This document shows positions 1 through 6,829 of a DNA stretch of 38,962 nt, piece by piece (position 1 is the stretch's first letter; each line of letters starts with the position of its first letter). Below the pieces are notes generated by a model that had not been told where the DNA came from, did no database searches, and saw only the letters and a list, made by a program, of their open reading frames with translations. This stretch comes from RGIG4034 sp045628945 (GTDB lineage Bacteria; Bacillota; Clostridia; Lachnospirales; Lachnospiraceae), in NCBI GenBank assembly GCA_045628945.1, contig JAZQQG010000017.1, positions 1 through 38,962 of the forward strand, written 5' to 3'. The position numbers and the translations under genes were made by a program.

Positions 1-622
1 CGTTAGGGCTCATTACATGACGGTGTCTGCCCCAGTAAACCATATCAGGTGATTCACTGATAAAGATATCACCGAAGGGAGTATGGCCGGAATCTGAAGG
101 ACGGCTCATCATCATGTATTTACCGTTAATCTTACGCGGGAACAAAACAGCGTTACGGTTAAAAGGAATGAAGGGATTCTCAATACGTGTAAATGTCTTG
201 AAATCCTTTGTGGTTGCAATACCGATTGAAGCACCATAAAAATCACCACACCAGATGATGTAATATGTATCCTCTACTTTTACAAGTCTGGGATCGTATG
301 CGTAGTGAGGCATAAAGGGCTCACCCTTCTCATTTTTGAAGGGAACCTTTTCCTTGTCGAATTCCCAGTGGATTGCATCCTTGGAACGTCCAAGATATAC
401 ATAGGGAATACCGTTAGTCTGCTCGCCACGGAATACACCGATGAACTTACCTTCGTAAGGCATTACTGCACTATTGAAAATACGTGCTACATTCTCGATA
501 GGATTTCTTCCGACAATCGGATTCTCGGAATATCTCCAAATAGGAGCTCCTTTCAGTCCCGCAGGCTTCTCCTGCCAAGGAACATTCGGTACTGCAGGGC
601 TAATCATTTTTACTTTGCTCAT
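1..622 (-). CDS. GH130 beta-1,4-mannoside phosphorylase (partial, N-terminal 207 residues)
   Basis: The open frame begins with ATG at 622 behind a strong AGGTGGAGG ribosome site and runs off the left edge, so the C-terminal part is missing. The translation (MSKVKMISPAVPNVPWQ...) carries features typical of GH130 phosphorylases: the RNPIENVARIFNSAV segment near residues 40-55, a YDPRLVKVEDTYYIIWCGD stretch near 108-127 and FNRNAVLFPRKI. Enzymes of this family split beta-mannosyl linkages with phosphate in the cytoplasm, giving mannose 1-phosphate; substrates include mannosyl-glucose and mannooligosaccharides. Which subfamily (GH130_1 or _2) cannot be fixed from half a protein. A hairpin at 692-720 separates it from the large transporter operon upstream, so it may be read only by leakage or from its own promoter. 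Confidence 0.9.
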   Translation of the reverse strand, partial: MSKVKMISPAVPNVPWQEKPAGLKGAPIWRYSENPIVGRNPIENVARIFNSAVMPYEGKFIGVFRGEQTNGIPYVYLGRSKDAIHWEFDKEKVPFKNEKGEPFMPHYAYDPRLVKVEDTYYIIWCGDFYGASIGIATTKDFKTFTRIENPFIPFNRNAVLFPRKINGKYMMMSRPSDSGHTPFGDIFISESPDMVYWGRHRHVMSPN

Positions 623-691
623 TTTTTCCTCCACCTTGGAATCGTTCTCGCAATTCCAATCTTGTAAATAATAAATCTTCTCTATCTAAAA

Positions 692-720
692 CGAGACCCT
701 GCAACTATCGTGCAGTCTCG
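692..720 (-). terminator. terminator-like hairpin after DUF624 gene
   Basis: CGAGAC..TGCA and TGCAGTCTCG form a stem with a two-base bulge and a short loop. Read on the minus strand the stem is followed by TTTTAG and an AT-rich tail. It lies 15 nt past the DUF624 stop and about 70 nt before the GH130 start, so it probably ends or weakens transcription of the mannan transporter operon. Confidence 0.6.
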
Positions 721-734
721 CCTTATTCTCAATG

Positions 735-1370
735 TTATACATAATACCATTTCTCTGCTTCTTCGCTTCCCTCTTCGGGAACCGGCATCAGTTTCTTTAA
801 CACCCATTCACACGGGAAGGAGATCCCCCAGAGATACACGCCCGGCAATACAAGAATCGCCCAGGGCATCAGGTAGATTCCCACTACCATCACCGCGAAG
901 CCTACGATAATGGCAACGCTAAGATACAGGAATCGAAATCCGATCATTGCGGAGAACTTAATCATCTCCACATTATTCTTATTAAATCTGGATAAAAGTG
1001 CACAATAGAAAGCAGCAATGCACAACACCAGAAAAGCAATTCCGACCACTGCAATAAACAGTGCATCATTCATCTGCGAGCGATTGCCCCACAGATACCA
1101 GCCATCGGCCACCAGAACTCCCACAATCAATAAGAATAGGATTCCGGTAATCCAGGTCTGTTTAAAATTCGTCTTAAATGCGTTCACATATTCCCGAAAA
1201 GGATATCCGGTCTTATGCTTCACAACCTTCGACATCGCATAATATCCCGCCGTCGAAGATGTAACAATTGTGAAAAGAGGAATGCATCCGACAATCCAGA
1301 GGATTCCGATGAACAGGACATCGAAAAGCGTATTCATAAAGCGTGCAAACAACGTATCTGATCTAAACAC
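735..1370 (-). CDS. DUF624 (YesL-like) membrane protein, 211 aa
   Basis: The protein has four to five hydrophobic segments and the DUF624 pattern: an N-terminal FARFMNTLFDVLFIGILWIV segment, a P-L-F-T-I-V-T-S-S-T-A-G-Y-Y-A-M stretch, and a C-terminal hydrophobic pair before a conserved W-V/K-K-L end. YesL/DUF624 proteins accompany oligosaccharide ABC importers in Firmicutes; their exact role is unknown, probably an accessory membrane component of uptake. Start is GTG at 1370 with AGAGGA seven bases upstream. It is the last gene before a terminator and follows the binding-protein gene after a 104-nt gap containing a strong stem-loop. A second DUF624 gene lies at 16441-17199, so each of the two ABC sets has one. 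Confidence 0.85.
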   Translation of the reverse strand: MFRSDTLFARFMNTLFDVLFIGILWIVGCIPLFTIVTSSTAGYYAMSKVVKHKTGYPFREYVNAFKTNFKQTWITGILFLLIVGVLVADGWYLWGNRSQMNDALFIAVVGIAFLVLCIAAFYCALLSRFNKNNVEMIKFSAMIGFRFLYLSVAIIVGFAVMVVGIYLMPWAILVLPGVYLWGISFPCEWVLKKLMPVPEEGSEEAEKWYYV

Positions 1371-1397
1371 AATATCCTCTTTTGCCTTAGATAGTCA

Positions 1398-1425
1398 GCG
1401 ACTCAAGCCCGAAGACTTGAGTCGC
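1398..1425 (-). other. intercistronic stem-loop
   Basis: GCGACTCAAG and CTTGAGTCGC are a perfect 10-bp inverted repeat with an 8-nt loop, placed between the solute-binding protein and DUF624 genes. There is no T-run directly after it on the minus strand, so it fits better as an mRNA-stabilising or partial read-through element. Such elements often let the binding protein be made in excess over other transporter parts. Confidence 0.55.
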
Positions 1426-1474
1426 GTCATATCTAATTCTTAATCAAAATGATTAATCATCAGTACATCAGATC

Positions 1475-2881
1475 TTACTTGAAGAATGCATCAAGAGCAT
1501 CCTGGTAAGTCTGCTTGTAGGTCTCCTGGAACTGAGCAGCGGTCATAGGATTCTCGCCTGCACCAAGAAGAGCGGTCCAGTCGATAGGTAAACCAAGACC
1601 ATTGAAGAGATCGGGAGCTGCGTGATTAGGATCACCCATGTACTCCATTACAGCGTAGTTCTCTTCGGTAGCTGCTGCGTTCTCCCACCAAGACATATCA
1701 GCATCACGGAGATCGAAATCACTGTGATACCAGTTCTGCCATGCCTCGAATACTTCGTATACGAATGCGGGGTTGTCTACACCAACAGGAATGAAGTAAG
1801 CATTACCCTGACCAGAGTTCTTTCTGGGGTTGGTAGCTTCGTCACCGGAAGGTCCGATAGGGAAGGGAACCCAGATACGCTCGAAGTCAAGAGCGGAGTC
1901 ATCGTTACCATTGGAAGCTGCAATCCAAGCTGCGGTGATCCAACAAGCAACCTTACCCTCATAGTAAGCGTTCTGGTTGTCGTTGAAGTCATCAACGTTC
2001 CAAGGTCTTGCAAAGTGGTCAACATTGTACATGTTGTAGATGAAGTCAAGAGCCTCACCAACCTCAGGGCTGGAAAGACCTTCGGTCTGGTTACCGGCAA
2101 TAACTGCACCGTTGGACATTACTAAACCGTTTACAAGGAAGTCCCAACGAGAACCGAAACCGTAAACGTCGATGTTACCATCACCGTCCTTATCAACGGT
2201 TAACTTCTCAAGGTACTCTCTCCACTTGTCCCAAGTCCACTCGCCTCTAGCGTAGAGATCCTGAGGATTCTCAAGGCCAGCTTCGTCGAGCATCGTCTTG
2301 TTGAAGCAAAGAGGATAGGTACCGGCTACGATGTTCTCTGCATGCTGCATAGCGAACAGGTAGGTACCCTCAACCATTGCATCGATCTTGTAGAAAATGT
2401 TCTGAGAAGTAAGAACGTCTGCATCAGCAGGAAGAACGTCCTCAAGCTTCTGAGCATATCCGTTAGCTACAGCAGGAATACCAAAGGTAAGGTCTGCTTC
2501 GTAGATATCGCAGTCAGGATGACCTGCGAGGATAGAGGTGGAGATGGACTCCTGTACACCGTCCCAAGTAAGGTTGGTGAACTCAATTCTTACATTGTAC
2601 TTCTTCTCAACTTCTCTTACGTTGTCGAGATTTAACTGATCACGCTCAGGATCGGTAACGTTAGGGTTAGCACTGATATCCTGCATGGTGGAATCATAGT
2701 AGTGAGCGAACCAAGTACCGATACGGATGGTTCTGGTGCTTCCAGTGTTGGTGGAAGTCTGAGTCTGATTGTCCTTGGAACCTTCGTCCTTCTTGGTATC
2801 CTTCTTCTCGCCACAAGCAGCAAGACCGCATACCATAACAACGCTAAGGCCAAGAGCAAGGAACTTCTTAGCTAATTTCAT
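1475..2881 (-). CDS. Sugar ABC transporter solute-binding lipoprotein, 468 aa
   Basis: An N-terminal hydrophobic signal ends in lipobox LAAC (Cys23), followed by a charged Lys/Asp/Thr/Ser linker to about residue 50, so the protein is predicted to be anchored on the outer face of the membrane. The body matches family-1 extracellular sugar-binding proteins (RIGTWFAHYYDS..., CFNKTMLDEAGLENP, GEWTWDKWREYLEKLT, VACWITAAWIAAS). DGDGNIDVYGFG around residue 235 is the usual calcium-loop-like segment. It lies 33 nt after the triple-repeat lipoprotein with a clear AGGAGG site, and in the same operon as the 4898-6829 permease pair, so it probably delivers mannooligosaccharides to them. The sugar is inferred from context only. 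Confidence 0.88.
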   Translation of the reverse strand: MKLAKKFLALGLSVVMVCGLAACGEKKDTKKDEGSKDNQTQTSTNTGSTRTIRIGTWFAHYYDSTMQDISANPNVTDPERDQLNLDNVREVEKKYNVRIEFTNLTWDGVQESISTSILAGHPDCDIYEADLTFGIPAVANGYAQKLEDVLPADADVLTSQNIFYKIDAMVEGTYLFAMQHAENIVAGTYPLCFNKTMLDEAGLENPQDLYARGEWTWDKWREYLEKLTVDKDGDGNIDVYGFGSRWDFLVNGLVMSNGAVIAGNQTEGLSSPEVGEALDFIYNMYNVDHFARPWNVDDFNDNQNAYYEGKVACWITAAWIAASNGNDDSALDFERIWVPFPIGPSGDEATNPRKNSGQGNAYFIPVGVDNPAFVYEVFEAWQNWYHSDFDLRDADMSWWENAAATEENYAVMEYMGDPNHAAPDLFNGLGLPIDWTALLGAGENPMTAAQFQETYKQTYQDALDAFFK

Positions 2882-2914
2882 TGTTTTTCTTTCCTCCTAT
2901 ATTGGTAGGGTTAA

Positions 2915-4858
2915 TTACTTTACAACAGCGATGGAGTAAATCTCCCAATCATACTGGCCTTCGCCCTGAAGCTCAGCACCATCTGCGAATCTGGTCTCGA
3001 AACCATCTCCCCAGTAAGCTGCGAGTGCAGAGTAAGGAACCTGCATAATGCCTTCTGCATACTTTGCACCGGGAATTAACCAGCCATCATCTTCAGAAGA
3101 GCAACGTACCCAGCCCCAGCCTTCGCCGTTCTCATCGGTCAGACCATTGAATACGAACCAGATAGGGCAATCATTACCATCAGCATCCTTACATGCATAC
3201 TCAATCTCAAGAATGCATCCGGGTGCAATGTAAGAAGCGATATCAGCCCAAGCCTTACCAGCCTGAGACCAACCAGCTGCCTTAGCGGAGAAAGCGATAT
3301 CCTCAGCGTTCTCAAAAGGAACCAGAGGAGCTACACCAACAGCGATGGAGTAAATCTCCCAATCATACTGACCTTCACCCTGAAGTTCAGCACCATCTGC
3401 GAATCTGGTTTCAAAACCATCTCCCCAGTAAGCTGCAAGTGCCTCATAAGGAACCTGCATAATACCGGAACCGTAGGTTGCACCGGGAATTAACCATCCG
3501 TCATCCTCAGAAGAGCAACGTACCCAGCCCCAGCCTTCGCCGTTCTCATCGGTCAGACCATTGAATACGAACCAGATAGGGCAATCATTACCATCAGCAT
3601 CCTTACAAGCGTACTCAATCTCAAGAGTAGTACCGGGCTTGAAGAACTCAGCTACATCAGCAAAAGCCTTACCGGACTGGGACCAACCACCTGCCTTAGC
3701 AGAGAAGCCCATATCAACAGCATCAGCAAGAACAGGCATATTGGAAACCTTACCGATAGAGATAGCAAAGATCTCCCAATCATACTGACCTTCACCCTGA
3801 AGCTCAGCGCCATCCGCGAATCTGGTCTCGAAACCGTCACCCCAATAAGCTGCAAGTGCTTCGTAAGGGATCTGAACCTTGCCAGCTGCATAGCTTGCAC
3901 CAGGAATCAACCAGCCGTCGTCCTCAGAAGAGCAACGTACCCAGCCCCAGCCTTCGCCGTTCTCATCGGTCAGACCATTGAATACGAACCAGATAGGGCT
4001 ATCCTTACCGTCAGCATCCTTACAAGCGTACTCAACCTCGATGGTCATACCGGGCTTGAAGTACTCAGCAATACCAGCCCATGCCACACCGGCCTGAGAC
4101 CAACCGCCTGCCTTAGCAGTGAATCCGATGTCTACAGCACCTGCAAGTTCAGGAAGACCACTAGCTGCGCCGGTAAGAGCGAACTCAGCAGCGGTATCAG
4201 CTGCGATGATGTTGCCTGCAGCATCCTTGAATGCAATGTTATCAATGTAAACAGTTACGTTTGCAACACCTGCAACAGCCTCACCGAGGGAGATTGCAAA
4301 TGCATCGCCGTTTGCGAGAACAACACCTTCAGGTACAGTCATGGTGTATCTCTTAGGGTTACCGCTCTCAACGTAAACGGACCACTTTGCACCGTCAACA
4401 CCACTTAACTGGTATACACCGGTACATGCGGAGAAGGTAGCACCGGTATCGGTACCGATGGTGAACTCGATGGAAGCTACATCAGCAACCTTGTCACCAA
4501 GCAGTGCGCCTAAATCGAATGCTACACAGGGGTTCTTGCCGGCATAAGCTAACTTAAGGGCCTTAGAACCATTGAACTCTGCTACAGAGAGATCTGCAGC
4601 GCCGGTACCGCCTACGAAGTTCTTGAGGTAACCTGCGAAAGAAAGGGAACCATCTTCGAAGTCAAGGCTGGCATCGGTAGGAAGAACAACTACAGGCTTA
4701 TCAGTCTTCTGATCATCTACAGTTGTCTGGGTGTCTACAGGCTTGTTGTCTGCAGGCTTTTCTGCATCTTTCTTCTTGCCACCGCAGCCTACCATGGATA
4801 CTACCATAGCTGCAGAGAGAAGTAATGCTAAGAATTTCTTTGTCTTCAACTTTTTCAT
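2915..4858 (-). CDS. Lipoprotein with CBM-like domain and three tandem ~138-residue repeats, 647 aa
   Basis: Signal peptide with lipobox SMVGC (Cys25), then a Lys/Asp-rich linker to about 60. Residues ~62-220 form a beta-rich domain with a DFEDGSL start and YIDNIAFKD end, as in carbohydrate-binding jelly rolls. Three nearly identical units follow (~240-379, 380-517, 518-647). Each runs GF/AFSAKAGGWSQ, FKPG, EYACKDADG, PIWFVFNGLTDENGEGWGW, CSSEDDGWLIPG, YWGDGFETRFADGAELQGEG and DWEI. The units are rich in Trp, Tyr, Asp and Glu, fitting surface glycan capture, but I do not recognise a named CBM family. The conserved Trp residues at about 253, 392 and 530 mark the period. Its place between permeases and binding protein suggests a mannan or mannooligosaccharide-presenting surface protein. 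Function is inferred. Confidence 0.75.
   Translation of the reverse strand: MKKLKTKKFLALLLSAAMVVSMVGCGGKKKDAEKPADNKPVDTQTTVDDQKTDKPVVVLPTDASLDFEDGSLSFAGYLKNFVGGTGAADLSVAEFNGSKALKLAYAGKNPCVAFDLGALLGDKVADVASIEFTIGTDTGATFSACTGVYQLSGVDGAKWSVYVESGNPKRYTMTVPEGVVLANGDAFAISLGEAVAGVANVTVYIDNIAFKDAAGNIIAADTAAEFALTGAASGLPELAGAVDIGFTAKAGGWSQAGVAWAGIAEYFKPGMTIEVEYACKDADGKDSPIWFVFNGLTDENGEGWGWVRCSSEDDGWLIPGASYAAGKVQIPYEALAAYWGDGFETRFADGAELQGEGQYDWEIFAISIGKVSNMPVLADAVDMGFSAKAGGWSQSGKAFADVAEFFKPGTTLEIEYACKDADGNDCPIWFVFNGLTDENGEGWGWVRCSSEDDGWLIPGATYGSGIMQVPYEALAAYWGDGFETRFADGAELQGEGQYDWEIYSIAVGVAPLVPFENAEDIAFSAKAAGWSQAGKAWADIASYIAPGCILEIEYACKDADGNDCPIWFVFNGLTDENGEGWGWVRCSSEDDGWLIPGAKYAEGIMQVPYSALAAYWGDGFETRFADGAELQGEGQYDWEIYSIAVVK
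2918..4150 (-). repeat. Three in-gene tandem repeats of 414-417 bp
   Basis: The block beginning CCCAATCATACTG recurs at 2944, 3358 and 3775 (spacing 414 and 417 bases, both multiples of three) and is followed each time by almost the same sequence, for example the segments around 3100-3190, 3515-3605 and 3935-4025. The high nucleotide identity implies recent duplication or gene conversion rather than old divergence. Outer boundaries are approximate. Confidence 0.9.
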
Positions 4859-4897
4859 CCTCCTTTTTTTAGTTGAAAGTTGTGAAGGGCCGTCGGA

Positions 4898-5905
4898 TTA
4901 TCCAACGATACCGCTTCGCTCGACACCTTCTATGAACTGCTTCTGTAAAGCAACATAAATCAGTACAATCGGCGCCATGACCATTACAATTCCGGCATCC
5001 AGGAACGTCTCCAAAATCTTGGGGTTCAAGATTTTTTCGTTGTTCGAGATAGAAGCCTCGATCGTCGCGATCTTGATACTGATGACTGTGTCGTTGCTTA
5101 TATGGAATAAGTTCGCATAGAACGTATCGTTATACTGCCATACCATAGAGAAAATCGCTACGGTAATTACAGACGGCATTGCATTTACTAACATGATACG
5201 GAAATAAGTATACCACGTACTTGCACCATCTACAAATGCTGCCTCCTCAATTTCCTTGGGCAGTCCTCTGAAGAACTGGTTAAAGATGTAAATGTAAAGT
5301 CCGGATCTTAGTCCACATCCGAAGAATGTAAGGATATACATCGGAACGGGTGAGGCTAATAGGTTTTTCGGTTTTCCTGTGAAAAGTGTAAATAATCCGA
5401 AGACATCAAACTTTGCAAAGGATAAATACAGAGGAAGCATGATGGAGTGGGTCGGGATTACAATCATTACAACCACACAACCAAACAGGATTCTCTTAAG
5501 CGGGAACTTGTATCTTGCGAAACCGTAACCAACCATGGAACAGATCAATACCTGAATTAACATCAGGGTTGCGGAATACAGCAATGCTCTTCCCATTGTC
5601 GGTAAGTATTTCAGATACTTGTCAGCGATCTCATAACGGTATTTCGTCGGGTTCTGCGGAATCAGGTATACCAGCGCACTGGTAACATCGGAATCCGAGA
5701 AGAACGAGTGAGTAATAATACCGATAATCGGTCCTAAAATAACATAGGAAATACCGAGAATAACAATGAACTTGAAGAGACCGATAATTGCTTTTTTCAC
5801 ATTCGACTTCCAACGCTTACGGTCATTCGCGAACTGTCTGTCCGACTTAATATCATCGATCATCTCGCGAAGGCTACGCTTGGAAGCGTTCTTAACTTCT
5901 GCCAT
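4898..5905 (-). CDS. Carbohydrate ABC transporter permease (MalG type), 335 aa
   Basis: Six hydrophobic segments follow a charged cytoplasmic N-terminus of about 40 residues. The EAA loop that docks on the ATPase is clear: EEAAFVDGASTWYTYFRIML near residues 220-239. An SMVGYGFARYKFPLKR segment near 123-138 is typical of the MalG/CUT1 subunit. It starts 15 nt after its partner permease and is followed 39 nt later by the triple-repeat lipoprotein. The N-terminal hydrophilic extension and the PVPMYILTFFGCGLR region are slightly longer than in standard MalG proteins (about 280 aa). No ATPase gene is present, so a shared MsmX/UgpC-type ATPase elsewhere is likely. Confidence 0.9.
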   Translation of the reverse strand: MAEVKNASKRSLREMIDDIKSDRQFANDRKRWKSNVKKAIIGLFKFIVILGISYVILGPIIGIITHSFFSDSDVTSALVYLIPQNPTKYRYEIADKYLKYLPTMGRALLYSATLMLIQVLICSMVGYGFARYKFPLKRILFGCVVVMIVIPTHSIMLPLYLSFAKFDVFGLFTLFTGKPKNLLASPVPMYILTFFGCGLRSGLYIYIFNQFFRGLPKEIEEAAFVDGASTWYTYFRIMLVNAMPSVITVAIFSMVWQYNDTFYANLFHISNDTVISIKIATIEASISNNEKILNPKILETFLDAGIVMVMAPIVLIYVALQKQFIEGVERSGIVG

Positions 5906-5920
5906 CTTCTCTCTCCTTCC

Positions 5921-6829
5921 CTAGTTATAGTAGAATGCTCGTTTCTGGATGAAGGCTCCCACCAGTACCAATATCGCACATGTGATAATGGTCGAGCAGA
6001 GACTCATTACAGAACCAAGACCGTAATCCAAATTGGTGAATATCGTCTTGTACGCCAGGTCAATAACCTCCGAATCTGCAAAGGCATCGACTACGGTGTA
6101 GACAACGTTCGTAAGAATATGAGGCATTACCATCGGGAAGGTTACCTTCCAGAAGGTCTCGTAACCGGTAGCACCCTCGATCTTCGCTACCTCGTACATG
6201 GAGCCCGGAATGGACTGCAATGCCGCGATGAAAATGACGATCTGAACACCCGATGCATTAATAATATCGGAGATTCGACCAACGGCCGCCGTTACGTACT
6301 CGATCAGGGACTGAGGAAGACCTAACTGCGCAAACATCTGAATGTAATACTGAACACTCATACCGCTCGAGCTTGCTGCTGCCATCTCGGCACTGGAGCT
6401 CGACATACCGCCACTCATCATTCCTCTTGCCAGATCCATTGCATCGGAGATTGCTCCGGAGTTCAGAATAACGGGCAAGAAGAAGATTGCTCTTACTAAG
6501 GTTCTTCCCTTGAACTTCTTGTTTAACAGCATTGCCATAAACAAACTGAAGAACGTAATCAAGGGAACATCGATTAACATGTTGATGATGGATGTGGTCA
6601 ACGTCTCAGCATACTGCGGATGTGCATTGAATGCATAAATGAAGTTATCCAATCCAATAAACTTTAACGTATAACCACCACCGGGGTTAACCGTTAATTT
6701 ACTAAATGAGAACGAAACGGTTAAAACAATGCTTCGAATATAGAACCAGCAGAAGCCGATTAACCAAGGAAGGATAAAAATGTATCCTGTAATCGCTCTC
6801 TTTCTGGAAAGTGTCATTTTCTTTTTCAT
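5921..6829 (-). CDS. Carbohydrate ABC transporter permease (MalF type), 302 aa
   Basis: Six predicted membrane spans, the N-terminal RKRAITGYIFILPWLIGF signature of CUT1 permeases and the EAA loop YEVAKIEGATGYETFWKVTF near residues 213-232. The segment around 130-160 (ARGMMSGGMSSSSAEMAAASS) is a low-complexity Ser/Ala/Met/Gly insertion, unusual for this family, in the periplasm-facing loop. Its ATG overlaps the stop of the DUF5696 gene by one base (TAATG), implying translational coupling. It pairs with the permease at 4898-5905 and the binding protein at 1475-2881. Confidence 0.9.
   Translation of the reverse strand: MKKKMTLSRKRAITGYIFILPWLIGFCWFYIRSIVLTVSFSFSKLTVNPGGGYTLKFIGLDNFIYAFNAHPQYAETLTTSIINMLIDVPLITFFSLFMAMLLNKKFKGRTLVRAIFFLPVILNSGAISDAMDLARGMMSGGMSSSSAEMAAASSSGMSVQYYIQMFAQLGLPQSLIEYVTAAVGRISDIINASGVQIVIFIAALQSIPGSMYEVAKIEGATGYETFWKVTFPMVMPHILTNVVYTVVDAFADSEVIDLAYKTIFTNLDYGLGSVMSLCSTIITCAILVLVGAFIQKRAFYYN

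Noticed and set aside
1622..2125. Plus-strand frame of 167 codons
   Set aside because: Antisense to the solute-binding protein gene; no supporting signal.
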